Shown: positions 7,544 to 16,219 of the stretch, piece after piece
Layout of the letters: each line of letters opens with the position of its first letter
How positions within the stretch are numbered: position 1 is the first letter of the stretch
Assembly: GCA_003315675.1 (NCBI GenBank)
Contig: NIZU01000083.1
Location: 1 to 17,111, forward strand
Direction: 5' to 3'
DNA length: 17,111 bases
DNA from: Methanocorpusculum sp. MCE
GTDB taxonomy: Archaea; Halobacteriota; Methanomicrobia; Methanomicrobiales; Methanocorpusculaceae
Position numbers and translations under genes: made by a program
Notes under the pieces: generated by a model
What the model saw: only the letters and a program-made list of their open reading frames with translations
Databases searched by the model: none
What the model was told of the DNA's origin: nothing

Positions 7544-9327
7544 ATCAGTCCCAGCTCCTTGAGCTTTGCCTCGGTTGGAACACCGTCTGCATCCCAGCCT
7601 CTCAGAGCATAATACTCATCGAGCATTTCATGTACCCGGGACACCTGACCGGTCGGCGCACCTTCTTTTAAGGGCTCGTTAAGGAGCCGGTCCGGCAGCG
7701 TGTCGTCTTTACGGCCGAATCCCCGCCTGATATTATAGAGCTTCTGGAGATTCCATATCCGCTCGCCGGTCTTCAGCAGTTCTTCGGCATCGGTCTTGAT
7801 CCCGGTCGTTGCAGTGAAAAGATCCGCGTAATCCTCTGCGTCGAGAGCAAAGGAGGTAAAGAGACACATACCCAAGGCATCGATCGCAGTGGTCAGATCC
7901 TGGAGGGTCTTGACCCATTGGGGTTTTCCCGTGAGCAGATAGGGATCGAGTTTTTCGGGGGCTCCGAGGATCTCCGGAGAGATCATGTATGCATAGACAT
8001 GGTCGCCTCCGCGAACCGAAGTAGCGGCCGCAAGACCATATCCCTGGATTCCCCGGGGATCGTAGGCAGGCAGTTCCTGCATCTTGGAACTCATCGAAAG
8101 TTCCGGATGACCGTACTTCGTCGCAAACCGGAACGAGCCCTCGGCAAGTTCGTCGCCGATGCCTTCGCGTTTTGCGATTTGCTCCACGAGTTTCAGCATT
8201 CCTTCTGCATTGCCGAACCGGATCGGGTGATCAACATACCCTTTCTCCGCCATCTCCATAAAACAGGCGATCGTCGTCGGCACCGAAATAGAGTCGAGTC
8301 CGTATTCATTGCAGAGATTGTTTGCTCTGGCGATCATTTTCAGATCGTCAATACCGCAGTCGGCACCGAATCCCCAGTCCGATTCATACTCCGGCCCCTC
8401 GCCGCTCTCGCCGTCGAACTCATGGACACGCCCGCACTGGATCATACAGGCAAAACATCCTTTGGGTTTTTTGAGAATCGTCTGCGCCATCGTTTCGCCG
8501 GAGATCTTCTCAGCTTCCGGGAAGTGGGCGGTCTGGAAGTTTCTTGTCGGCAGAAGATAATTTTCGTTCAGAATGTTGACGAGAACAGCCGTGCCGTACG
8601 TGTGCAGCGACTTGGCGATCCCGTTCTCCTGGATCTTGTTTTTCACGCGTTCCTTAACGGTTTTGAGGAGCTCTTCATCCACCGCCTTGATGGGCAGATC
8701 GCCCCGGGCCGCGATCGCTTTCAGATTCTTCGACCCCATCACGGCCCCTGCCCCGCCCCTGCCGATGGCACGCGTCTTTTCGTTCATAATACAGGCAAAA
8801 AGCACCTGCTTTTCTCCGGAAGGTCCGATACAGGCTACCCGAACGGTTTGATCGTTCAGCTCTTCCAAAAGAGCATCGGTTGTCTCGCCGGTGGTTTTTC
8901 CCCAGAGGCGGGAAGCATCGCGAAGTTCGGCTTTGCCATCGTCGAGGTAGAGATAGACCGGTTTTTCCGCTTTGCCGGTGATGACAACCGCATCGAACCC
9001 AGCCTTTTTCATCTTCCAGCCGAAAACCCCACCACTGTTTCCGCTCATCACCGTTCCGGTAAGAGGCGAGACGGCCGATACCTCATATCTGCTTCCAAGG
9101 GGTATCCCGGTCCCGGTCAGTGGTCCGGCCGCAAACACGAGAATGTTCTTATCGCTCAACGGATCGATCATCGGGTCAACCATGTCGGTAAGGAGTCTGA
9201 TGCCAAACCCCCGTCCGCCGATATATGACTTTTTGAGTTCCGGCGGCGTTGGTTTGACTGCCGTTGTTCCGGACGTGAGATCGACATAGACCATATTCCC
9301 TGCATATCCATCCATGATGATTACCAT
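7540..9327 (-). CDS. Tungsten-containing aldehyde:ferredoxin oxidoreductase family protein
   Basis: A cytoplasmic enzyme of the AOR family, which oxidises aldehydes to acids and passes electrons to ferredoxin. The 595 residues are close to the usual length of about 600. The N-terminal half binds the bis-pterin tungsten cofactor (GYIGGRGFG-like motif near 35-42, GRGGAGAVMGSKNLKAI at 189-205). The cubane cysteines are C291, C294, C298 and, in DALGMC, C487, close to the 288/291/295/494 pattern of Pyrococcus AOR. The motif GPEYES (311-316) is also present. ATG 9327 is used here; the internal ATG four codons on (MDGYAGNMVYVDL) is equally likely. It is the first gene of an operon with the E1 and MoaD-like genes, which supports a tungstopterin enzyme. 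The substrate cannot be read from sequence. Confidence 0.93.
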   Translation of the reverse strand: MVIIMDGYAGNMVYVDLTSGTTAVKPTPPELKKSYIGGRGFGIRLLTDMVDPMIDPLSDKNILVFAAGPLTGTGIPLGSRYEVSAVSPLTGTVMSGNSGGVFGWKMKKAGFDAVVITGKAEKPVYLYLDDGKAELRDASRLWGKTTGETTDALLEELNDQTVRVACIGPSGEKQVLFACIMNEKTRAIGRGGAGAVMGSKNLKAIAARGDLPIKAVDEELLKTVKERVKNKIQENGIAKSLHTYGTAVLVNILNENYLLPTRNFQTAHFPEAEKISGETMAQTILKKPKGCFACMIQCGRVHEFDGESGEGPEYESDWGFGADCGIDDLKMIARANNLCNEYGLDSISVPTTIACFMEMAEKGYVDHPIRFGNAEGMLKLVEQIAKREGIGDELAEGSFRFATKYGHPELSMSSKMQELPAYDPRGIQGYGLAAATSVRGGDHVYAYMISPEILGAPEKLDPYLLTGKPQWVKTLQDLTTAIDALGMCLFTSFALDAEDYADLFTATTGIKTDAEELLKTGERIWNLQKLYNIRRGFGRKDDTLPDRLLNEPLKEGAPTGQVSRVHEMLDEYYALRGWDADGVPTEAKLKELGLM

Positions 9328-9554
9328 ACTAATTCTTCGTGGTCATCGTTCATAAATGTTCGTGTAGGGGATAATTTTTCCAAACAAAACACCACTACGG
9401 ACATTTCCGGAAGATTGAGGAGATACTTCACCGCAAACCAAAAATCTGAACGGTTTTTCGGAAAACACACGGGGAGAGGACACTGCCGGAATATAAAACC
9501 CATTATGTATAAGGGCGACCAATAGTTACCCACATATTGTGTGAGGGAAAACTC
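9328..9554. promoter_or_regulatory. Divergent promoter region between the AOR operon and ileS
   Basis: No gene is supported here. For ileS, atataaaa (9491-9498) is a good archaeal TATA box, which would place the transcript start near 9520. A second candidate, tgtataag, lies near 9506-9513. A ribosome-binding stretch gtgaggg precedes GTG 9555. For the AOR operon, the minus strand offers only a weak cattatga-type box near 9350. I saw no riboswitch or T-box-like structure. Confidence 0.4.
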
Positions 9555-12500
9555 GTGAAAGAAATAGCAGAAAGTTATGTACCCGCCGTTGTCGAAAACG
9601 AAGTCCGGGAGTACTGGAAAAGAAACGATACCTATCGTGAAACACGCAAACTTCACGAATCGGGCCAGCCGTGGCTCTTTGTCGACGGACCGCCTTACAC
9701 CACAGGCTACATCCATCTTGGAACTGCCTGGAACAAAATCCTCAAAGACGCAATCATACGATATCACTCAATGACCGGCCAGCATATCATCGAACGTGCC
9801 GGTTACGACATGCACGGTCTCCCGATCGAGGTCAAAGTCGAGGAGAAGCTCGGGTTCAAAAACAAGGCCGACATCGAGAAATACGGGGTCGGAAAGTTCA
9901 TCGAAGAGTGCAGAGAGTTCGCTCTCACCCACAAAGATCTGATGAGTGATCAGTTCCTGGGACTCGGGACCTGGATGGACTTCGACGACCCCTACCAGAC
10001 GGTCGACAAAGGATACATCGAAGCTGCATGGTACACCCTCAAACGCTGCGAAGAAGAGAAGATGCTCGAACGCGGATCCAGGGTCGTCAACTGGTGTCCC
10101 CGCTGCGGAACGGCGATCGCCGATGCCGAAGTCGAGTACTGGGATGAGACCGACCACTCGATCTTCGTCAAATTCCCAATCGAGGGAGCCGGGAACGAAT
10201 ACCTCGTCATCTGGACGACCACTCCATGGACCCTTCCGGCAAACGTGGCAGTGGCCGTTGGAAAAGAGTTCGTCTACGCAAAATGCCGGGCAGTTAAAGA
10301 CGGAAAAAGCGAAGATCTCTGGATCGCAAAAGACCTTGCCGAGCAGATCCTCAAATACGGAAAATATCTGGACTACTCTATCATCGAAACGAAGACCGGA
10401 GCCGAACTTGCCGGAACTAAATATATTTCCCCCCTCGCTTCCGCCGTTCCGCTTCAGGAAAAAATCGAACACCGTGTCGTCATTGCCGATTACGTGGCGA
10501 TGGAAAACACCGGAATGGTCCATATCGCTCCGGGTCACGGCTGGGATGACTACCTCGTCGGTATGAAGGAAAATCTCGCAACCGTCTGCCCGGTCGACGG
10601 AAACGGAAACTTCACCGAAGAAGCCGGCATCTTTGCAGGCAAATACGTAAAGGATCCAAAAACCAATCAGGAGGTCATCGACGTCTTGGGAGACGCCATG
10701 CTTGCAGTCCGGAAGATCACCCACCGGTACGGGCACTGCTGGAGATGCAAGACGCCGATCATCTACCGGGCAACTTCCCAGTGGTTCCTCAAAGTAAAAG
10801 ACATCAGAGAGAAGATGCTCGAAGAGATCGCCGACGAAGTCACCTGGTTCCCCGAGTGGGCAGGCTCGGCAAGATTCCACGACTGGGTCGAAGAGGCACG
10901 CGACTGGTGTATCTCCCGGCAGAGATACTGGGGTATCCCGATCCCGGTCTGGGTCTGCCCGGTCTGTAATAAATATCATGTCGTCGGCAGATACGAAGAG
11001 CTCGAGCAGCTCTCCGGTCAGAAGATGACCGATCCCCACCGGCCGTACGTCGATGACATCACGATCCCCTGCGAATGCGGCGGAACGATGAAGCGTATCC
11101 CCGACATCTTCGATGTCTGGTATGATTCCGGCATCGCTTCCTGGGCAACCCTCCGGTTCCCGGAAAAAACCGAAGATTTCGGCAAATACTGGCCAGCGGA
11201 CTTCATTCTCGAAGGACACGATCAGACCCGGGGCTGGTTCTACTCGCAGCTCGCCTTATCCACGATCGCGTTCGGGAAAGCCCCGTACAAATCCGTTCTC
11301 ATGCACGGATTCTTACTGGATGCCGAAGGAAAGAAGATGAGCAAGAGTCTGGGAAACAACATTGCACCCGAAGACGTCGCCAAAAAGTTTGGTGTGGACG
11401 TTATGCGCCAGTACATCCTTTCGGCGAATGCTCCGTGGGATGACATGCGCTTCTCCCTCGAGGGCATCAAGACGAACCACAGGATGTTCAATGTTCTCTG
11501 GAACGTCTACAAATTCCCGCTGCCGTACATGGCGCTCGACGGCTACAAGCCGGCATCCAAAGACGGTGTCTGGGATCCGTCGGCGGTCGAAGACCATATC
11601 TCTGAATTCTGCAGAGAAGACCGCTGGCTCATCTCCCGTGTGAACTCACTGGCAGAGCAGGTCACCAAAGAGATGGAGGTCTGCAACCATCACCGGGCAA
11701 CCAGACCGATCAGCACGTTCATCCTCGATGAACTCTCCCGCTGGTACGTCCAGCTGGTCAGACCGAGAATGTGGCTCGAAGAAGAGTCGGTTTCGAAGAT
11801 GCAGGCCTACGACACGATGTATTACGTGATGCGCAGACTCGTCACCATCTTCGCTCCGTTTGCGCCCCACATCACCGAATGCATGTACCAGAACCTGAGA
11901 TGCGAAAGCGACCCGACATCAGTCCACATGGTCGACTGGTTCGGCGGAAACGATTCGCTCCGCGATCCCGTCCTCGAAGAGGAGATGGAGACCGTCCAGG
12001 AGTTCGACGAAGCGGTTGCAAACGCCCGCCAGAACGGAAAACGCAAAGGACGCTGGCCGGTCGGAGAGGTCGTTGTCGCAACCGAGTCGGATAAGGTCGC
12101 CGCCGCCGTCAGCGCGATGAACGATCTTTGCTGCGACCGGGCAAATGCCCGGACCGTTACGGTCGTCAAAGGCATCTGGGACAAACTCGAATGGACCGCC
12201 GTTCCGGTCATGAAAGTGATCGGCAAACAGTTCGGACGGGACGGACCCAAAGTGAAGGCATTCATCGAAGGGGCGAACGGAAGTCAGCTGAAAGCATCAC
12301 TGCTTGCAGATGGAATAGTCAGCATGGAAAAGGACGGATTCACTGCCGAACTTACTGATGAGCACATGATCTTCGAAGAAAAGATGCCGGAAAACATCTT
12401 CTCCTCCCCTATCGGGAATGGTATGATCTATGTTGACGTGACCCTCACGCCGGAACTCGAAGCCGAAGGATACTCGCGTGAAGTCATCCGCAGAATCCAG

Positions 12501-12755
12501 GAGATGCGAAAACAGGCAGGCCTTGCCGTAGACGCAAAGATCAAAGCAGACGTCGTCATCGATGATGCACGGGTCATGCCCCTTGTGGATTCACTGCATA
12601 ATGTTATCGAGACCGAGGTCAGAGCAAACTGTCTCTGCATCCGGGGACCGGAAGAGAAATCCTGCGGATGCGGTGTTTTGGAAAAGGCAGACCTTGCAAT
12701 GGACTGGGAGATCGACGATCTCAAAGTCAGAATCAGCATCGCCACATCAGAATAA
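9555..12755 (+). CDS. ileS: Isoleucyl-tRNA synthetase
   Basis: A cytoplasmic class Ia synthetase charging tRNA-Ile. The 1066 residues have the archaeal/eukaryotic-type layout. The HIGH-region signature is PPYTTGYIHLGTAWNKILKD. Zinc-type cysteines CPRC start at residue 181. The CP1 editing domain has the TGMVHIAPGHGWDDY block (about 319-333), which hydrolyses mischarged Val. Further pairs CPVC and CECGG and KMSKS at 594-598 follow, then the anticodon-binding domain and a long C-terminal region. I chose GTG 9555 (KEIAESYVPAVVENEV) because gtgaggg lies about 10 bases upstream and family similarity begins there; a TTG at 9537 would add six residues. The gene is intact and transcribed alone. Confidence 0.95.
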   Translation: MKEIAESYVPAVVENEVREYWKRNDTYRETRKLHESGQPWLFVDGPPYTTGYIHLGTAWNKILKDAIIRYHSMTGQHIIERAGYDMHGLPIEVKVEEKLGFKNKADIEKYGVGKFIEECREFALTHKDLMSDQFLGLGTWMDFDDPYQTVDKGYIEAAWYTLKRCEEEKMLERGSRVVNWCPRCGTAIADAEVEYWDETDHSIFVKFPIEGAGNEYLVIWTTTPWTLPANVAVAVGKEFVYAKCRAVKDGKSEDLWIAKDLAEQILKYGKYLDYSIIETKTGAELAGTKYISPLASAVPLQEKIEHRVVIADYVAMENTGMVHIAPGHGWDDYLVGMKENLATVCPVDGNGNFTEEAGIFAGKYVKDPKTNQEVIDVLGDAMLAVRKITHRYGHCWRCKTPIIYRATSQWFLKVKDIREKMLEEIADEVTWFPEWAGSARFHDWVEEARDWCISRQRYWGIPIPVWVCPVCNKYHVVGRYEELEQLSGQKMTDPHRPYVDDITIPCECGGTMKRIPDIFDVWYDSGIASWATLRFPEKTEDFGKYWPADFILEGHDQTRGWFYSQLALSTIAFGKAPYKSVLMHGFLLDAEGKKMSKSLGNNIAPEDVAKKFGVDVMRQYILSANAPWDDMRFSLEGIKTNHRMFNVLWNVYKFPLPYMALDGYKPASKDGVWDPSAVEDHISEFCREDRWLISRVNSLAEQVTKEMEVCNHHRATRPISTFILDELSRWYVQLVRPRMWLEEESVSKMQAYDTMYYVMRRLVTIFAPFAPHITECMYQNLRCESDPTSVHMVDWFGGNDSLRDPVLEEEMETVQEFDEAVANARQNGKRKGRWPVGEVVVATESDKVAAAVSAMNDLCCDRANARTVTVVKGIWDKLEWTAVPVMKVIGKQFGRDGPKVKAFIEGANGSQLKASLLADGIVSMEKDGFTAELTDEHMIFEEKMPENIFSSPIGNGMIYVDVTLTPELEAEGYSREVIRRIQEMRKQAGLAVDAKIKADVVIDDARVMPLVDSLHNVIETEVRANCLCIRGPEEKSCGCGVLEKADLAMDWEIDDLKVRISIATSE

Positions 12756-12780
12756 TACCCTCTCTTTTTTCACTATCTAC
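12756..12780 (+). terminator. T-tract terminator after ileS
   Basis: The ileS stop is followed by accctctcttttttcacta, with a run of six T in a pyrimidine-rich context, consistent with archaeal termination. The rest of the gap to 12833 shows nothing recognisable. Confidence 0.45.
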
Positions 12781-12833
12781 GATCGGACTTGCACCTAAAC
12801 CTACTATCACACATTTCACCAAATATATTTATT

Positions 12834-13001
12834 TAGGATTTATGCAGTGTGATCTTAACCAAAAAACGGACGTACTAATGAGATGTAATTCGATTTCGTG
12901 TACGGAATTCATCTGGACCCATGAGAAATCCCACCGCGAATCGAAGTACGCCTCATTAGTACGTCAGTTTTATTCGGTTAAGATCACTCCGCGTAAGTCC
13001 T
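12834..13001. mobile_element. Short MITE (about 168 bp), related to the long element
   Basis: Nearly the whole element is two inverted arms, 12835-12892 and 12942-13001. They contain a perfect 14-base pair GACGTACTAATGAG / CTCATTAGTACGTC and the pair GTGATCTTAACC / GGTTAAGATCAC. The ends AGGATTTATGCAG and CCGCGTAAGTCCT match those of the long element, and bases 12835-12941 align with 3877-3984 at roughly 80%. The left end has the bordering TA, but the right end reads TC, so the target duplication has decayed. It encodes no protein; the peptide MRCNSISCTEF... is shared with the long element only because the DNA is. It lies between the ileS terminator and the next gene. Confidence 0.75.
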
Positions 13002-13083
13002 CTCCAGATTCGATATCCAAATCCCAAACGACACTAAAACACTTATTCCATCACAACCTATTCTCAATACAGAAGGGATAGTC

Positions 13084-14079
13084 TTGAGCACAATCGTCGT
13101 TTATAAATCAAAATACGGATCCACCGAACAGTACGCAAAATGGATCGCAGAAGAGCTGGGTGCAGACCTGAGAAATGCGGAACACACCAAACTGGATGAT
13201 CTGCTCTCATACGACACGATCATTTACGGAGCCGGCGTGTACATCGGGTGCATCGCCGGAATCGTGCTGATCTCCGACAACTACGAACGGCTCAAAGACA
13301 AGAAGCTCATCGTCTTCACCGTCGGGCTGACCGACCCGGCGGACAAAAAGAAATACGATGATCTCATAACCAAAAACTTCACCTGGACGATGAAGGATAC
13401 CATTCCTGCCTTCCATTTCCGCGGAGCACTCGATTACAAAAAGATCGGGCTCGGCAACAAACTGATGATGAAGAAAATGAAGATACAAGAGGCGGATTTC
13501 GTGACGAGAGAGCAGATCAAGCCGCTGGTTGAATTCGTAGGATCATCGAAACCGGTGAACACTGCAACAAAAATCTACGAAACGCCAAGACTCACCATCG
13601 AAACACGGCACGTCCATCTCCCGAACGGAAAGGATAGAAACTACCTCTTTGTCCAGCCGGTCCCGGCCGTGTGCATCCTCCCGACCGACGAGACCCATGT
13701 CTATCTGATCAGACAGTACCGGGCAGTGATCGATGAATACATTCTCGAGGTCCCGGCAGGCGGCATGGACAACGGAAGCGAAACCCCGCTGGAATGCGCA
13801 AAAAGAGAACTCGCAGAGGAAGCACGGCTCTCGGCAAAAGAGTTCGTGCCGAGAGGATACGTCTACTCGACGCCCGGATTCTGTACGGAAAAACTCTGGC
13901 TCTTCGAAGCCCGGGGACTTACAGCCTGTGAGGACTGTGCCAGAGACGAGGACGAGATCATCGATGTCGTGAAAGTCCAAAAAACCGAAATCTTCCCCAT
14001 GATTCAACGCGGAGAGATCGTCGACGCAAAGACGATCCCCCTCCTGACACGGTCGCTGGGGAAACTTAATAGCGACTGA
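13084..14079 (+). CDS. Flavodoxin-Nudix hydrolase fusion protein
   Basis: Two domains in one unbroken 331-residue frame. Residues 1 to about 155 are a flavodoxin of the protoporphyrinogen-oxidase/HemG-like group: VVYKSKYGSTEQYAKWIA as the FMN phosphate loop, then IIYGAGVYIG and IVFTVGLTDP. Residues about 163-331 are a Nudix hydrolase of ADP-ribose pyrophosphatase type: RQYRAVIDEYILEVPAGG, then the Nudix box G227-x5-E233-x7-REL-x-EE (241-246), and TPGFCTEKLWLF downstream. In the box the usual glycine is Arg248. The start is TTG 13084, with aaggga upstream. Each domain looks complete, so this is a real fusion, perhaps linking flavin redox to hydrolysis of a nucleotide such as ADP-ribose; the function is inferred only. 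It probably forms an operon with the membrane protein 22 bases downstream. Confidence 0.85.
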   Translation: MSTIVVYKSKYGSTEQYAKWIAEELGADLRNAEHTKLDDLLSYDTIIYGAGVYIGCIAGIVLISDNYERLKDKKLIVFTVGLTDPADKKKYDDLITKNFTWTMKDTIPAFHFRGALDYKKIGLGNKLMMKKMKIQEADFVTREQIKPLVEFVGSSKPVNTATKIYETPRLTIETRHVHLPNGKDRNYLFVQPVPAVCILPTDETHVYLIRQYRAVIDEYILEVPAGGMDNGSETPLECAKRELAEEARLSAKEFVPRGYVYSTPGFCTEKLWLFEARGLTACEDCARDEDEIIDVVKVQKTEIFPMIQRGEIVDAKTIPLLTRSLGKLNSD

Positions 14080-14101
14080 ATAGAAACATTATGAGACATC
14101 T

Positions 14102-14698
14102 ATGGATATGAAAAATGCAGTCAAATACCTGCTTTTCGATCAAAAGCAGTTCTTCGAAGAGTGCCCGAAAGGTATCCTGATCCCGGCGCTGATCACGCTT
14201 CTCTATTCCCTGCTCGCAGTTGTCTTCATCCTGCCGGGAGATGTTATGACAGCGGTGATCACCGTGATCGGAGGGATCATCGGTGTATTCATCTCATGGG
14301 CAGTCGTCGCCGGAATTTTTCTTGCCGGCGTAAAAGTCATCGGCTATGCGAAATGCACCTTCAAGCAGATGCTTGCAGTAACCGGCTACGCTTCGGCGAT
14401 CCTCGCTATCGGCGCTCTCTTAAGCGTACTTGTAGGGCTTGTTGGAACGGTTGATCCTCTTGTAACGCTCGCCGTTCAGGGAGCTGTCCTCTTCTGGTCT
14501 ATCCCGGTCTGGATCTTTGGTATCGCTTCCATCACCGAACTCCCGCCGAAAAAGGTCTTCACCTGTATCCTCATCCCGATCATTCTTATGATCGCAATGA
14601 CTGTCGTCTCGTATATCCTCACGGCCTCGCTTACAGAAAGTGCTGCACTCTACGCCGGATCGGGATCGGGATCGGGATCTGGGTTTAGAATGAGCTAA
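14102..14698 (+). CDS. Yip1-domain-like multi-pass membrane protein
   Basis: A 198-residue hydrophobic protein with a short charged N-terminus (MDMKNAVKYLLFDQKQFFEE) and about five helices between residues 26 and 175. The FFEECPKG start, the mid-protein Gly-rich helices and the LPPKKVFTCILIP loop resemble archaeal Yip1-domain membrane proteins, whose function is poorly known. The C-terminus is an SGSGSGSG tail encoded by a hexamer repeat. It begins 22 bases after the flavodoxin-Nudix gene, with no terminator between, so the two are probably co-transcribed. A second in-frame ATG two codons on is also possible. Confidence 0.65.
   Translation: MDMKNAVKYLLFDQKQFFEECPKGILIPALITLLYSLLAVVFILPGDVMTAVITVIGGIIGVFISWAVVAGIFLAGVKVIGYAKCTFKQMLAVTGYASAILAIGALLSVLVGLVGTVDPLVTLAVQGAVLFWSIPVWIFGIASITELPPKKVFTCILIPIILMIAMTVVSYILTASLTESAALYAGSGSGSGSGFRMS
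14657..14680 (+). repeat. GGATCG hexamer tandem repeat in coding DNA
   Basis: Three GGATCG units are followed by GGATCT and encode Gly-Ser repeats at the C-terminus of the Yip1-like protein. Changes in unit number would alter tail length but keep the frame. Confidence 0.8.
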
Positions 14699-14719
14699 TC
14701 TTCTCTCATCTTTTCTTTA
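14699..14719. terminator. Short convergent terminator region
   Basis: The 21-base gap between the convergent Yip1-like gene and the membrane-protein gene is T-rich on the plus strand (cttctctcatcttttctttatt). This is enough for archaeal termination of the upstream operon. Confidence 0.4.
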
Positions 14720-15865
14720 TTACAGCATATCCTTGAGACGTTTATCCTCGCCCTTCTCCGTAAGGATTTCCTGAGCGACCGGATCGAGAGCCAGAAGCAG
14801 ATTGGGCATAAGGACATATGCCGGGAACCGGTAGAAGAACTCCTGCACCAGGAGCTTGTTCATGATAAAAAGCAGGAACTCGCGTTTCAGTTCCGGCAGA
14901 TCACCGGGCCCAGCCAGGCTTACTTTGGCCAGCAGATCGTCTTTTAAGACTGAATGATGATGCTCGTTGAGAGAATTCATCAGTTTTCTGCTCTCGACTC
15001 CCTGGAAATACCGCAGGATCAGACCCTGGGTGATGAGGGTCAGCGCGAGAAGGAGCGGATATTCGCCCGGAACGACCGAGATGTCGCGGAGAAACTGTCC
15101 AAGCGTCATGCCCGGGAAAAACATCGCCCCAACGATGATAAGACAGGTGAATATGCAGAATATCCCGACATACAGTCAGGCTTTGAGACCGCCGGGAGTG
15201 AAAATATCATTTTCGGAAAGAGGTTTCCCGACAAAAAATCCGGGAGTTCCGGGTTTTGCAGCAGTGATCCTTGAATAAAAAATCAAAATCACGCCGATCT
15301 GCACAACGAGCAGAAAAAACATCATCCAGTCGATCATGCCGAAAAATATCATGACGACCGCGCAGAGAAGATCGATCAGATACAGAATCGTAAATCCTTT
15401 CACAAGAGGTTTGGTATTGATGAGAAAGGCATTCCAGAAAAATTCAAGGAGCGTCAGCCGGTTTTTCCGCACGGCCCGCAGAATATTTGCGAGTCTGAGA
15501 AACTCCCGCACATAGACCTGGAATTTTTTATCGAAGATGTTGATCTTTGCATCCGACCCCACAGACGGGATCATCATCAAAAAGAAGTAGAAAATGTAGA
15601 GATAGAAGCTTCCTTCGATCCAGATCATGAGGATCTGACCGGGATTCTGGGATCTCACAAGAGAGAAGACGACCGTGATCACAAGTACGGCGAGCGGGAT
15701 CAGTGCCAGATACTTCGAGCGGACCAGCCGGTGCTTTCCATCTTCGAGCATCTGCGTATACTCTTCTTCGACCCGGATCTGGTTTTGGATCCTGGTGATA
15801 AACTCATCCTTCTCATACATAGGATTGCTATTTTGTATGTCTGAAAGTGTGACAATCCTATTCAT
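14720..15865 (-). pseudogene. Unrecognised multi-pass membrane protein interrupted by an in-frame TGA
   Basis: I do not recognise the family. Two open stretches lie in the same frame, separated only by TGA at 15178-15176 (codon 230 counted from 15865). The 17 codons between this TGA and the next ATG read LYVGIFCIFTCLIIVGA, a clean transmembrane helix, so the stop interrupts one gene. The joined product is about 380 residues. It has a charged N-terminal part (EEEYTQMLEDGKHRL), helices at about YLALIPLAVLVITVVF, SFYLYIFYFFLMMI, FTILYLIDLLCAVVMIFF and WMMFFLLVVQIGVILIF, the interrupted helix, and further hydrophobic segments in the C-terminal part. The start is either 15865 (MNRIVTLSD) or 15820 (MYEKDEF). 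Farther upstream the frame merely runs antisense into the IS transposase and is not coding. A TGG-to-TGA change (Trp) is the simplest origin. Confidence 0.7.
15819..15861. repeat. Perfect 9-bp inverted repeat around the membrane-protein start
   Basis: ATAGGATTG (15819-15827) and CAATCCTAT (15853-15861) pair perfectly with 25 bases between them, covering the region between the two possible start codons. It may be a leader hairpin, an operator or part of the IS insertion boundary. Confidence 0.4.
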
Positions 15866-15940
15866 ACAATAAGCTTGAGAATTTCTAACAACCTTTTTTT
15901 TGACAGAAAGTACTTTCTTTTCGTACGTTGAGTAGTATGT

Positions 15941-16219
15941 ATGGGGACTTTCAGCAGCTTTGGTCTCAACCAGGCATATCACGAACGTTATGAAAAACTT
16001 GGCGACCGTCTCTCCGACGTTGGTAAAACACTTGATTGGGATGTGTTTCGCCCTCTTCTTGAATCCATGTATGCAAATAAATCCGGCAAGGGCGGTCATC
16101 CCAATGTCGATGTCATACTTATGTTCAAGATTCAGCTTCTGGAAGTCTGGTATAATCTGTCTGATCTCGCTGTTGAACGTGAAATTTATGATCGTCTTTC
16201 TTTTTGGCATGGTAAGTGA
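15941..16219 (+). CDS. IS5-family transposase, N-terminal fragment (frame broken after residue 90)
   Basis: A 92-residue N-terminal domain of the InsH/DUF772 type (GHPNVDVILMFKIQLLEVWY, LSDLAVEREIYDRLSFWH), which normally handles DNA recognition. After SFWH the family would continue with a short F-L-G link and then PDNST. Here the frame instead enters a hairpin-bearing insert and stops at TGA 16217-16219. The rest of the transposase follows in another frame and overlaps through GTGA, so two coupled polypeptides are possible, but loss of function is simpler. Confidence 0.75.
   Translation: MGTFSSFGLNQAYHERYEKLGDRLSDVGKTLDWDVFRPLLESMYANKSGKGGHPNVDVILMFKIQLLEVWYNLSDLAVEREIYDRLSFWHGK

Noticed and set aside
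7918..9228. 436-residue plus-strand frame opposite AOR
   Set aside because: A shadow of the AOR gene; its composition mirrors AOR codons and it has no domain.
9768..11219. 483-residue minus-strand frame antisense to ileS
   Set aside because: A shadow of the GC-rich synthetase gene with no recognisable motif; ileS on the plus strand is certain.
12781..13081. tRNA or other structured RNA gene between ileS and the flavodoxin-Nudix gene
   Set aside because: The pairing found is explained by the two MITE arms. No cloverleaf, TTCRA loop or CCA-type end was seen.
13543..14007. 154-residue minus-strand frame opposite the Nudix domain
   Set aside because: Antisense shadow without motifs; the plus-strand Nudix motifs are clear.
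15176..15178. TGA as a selenocysteine codon in the membrane protein
   Set aside because: No selenoprotein family fits, the position is in a membrane helix, and no SECIS-like structure was recognised. A nonsense change is simpler.
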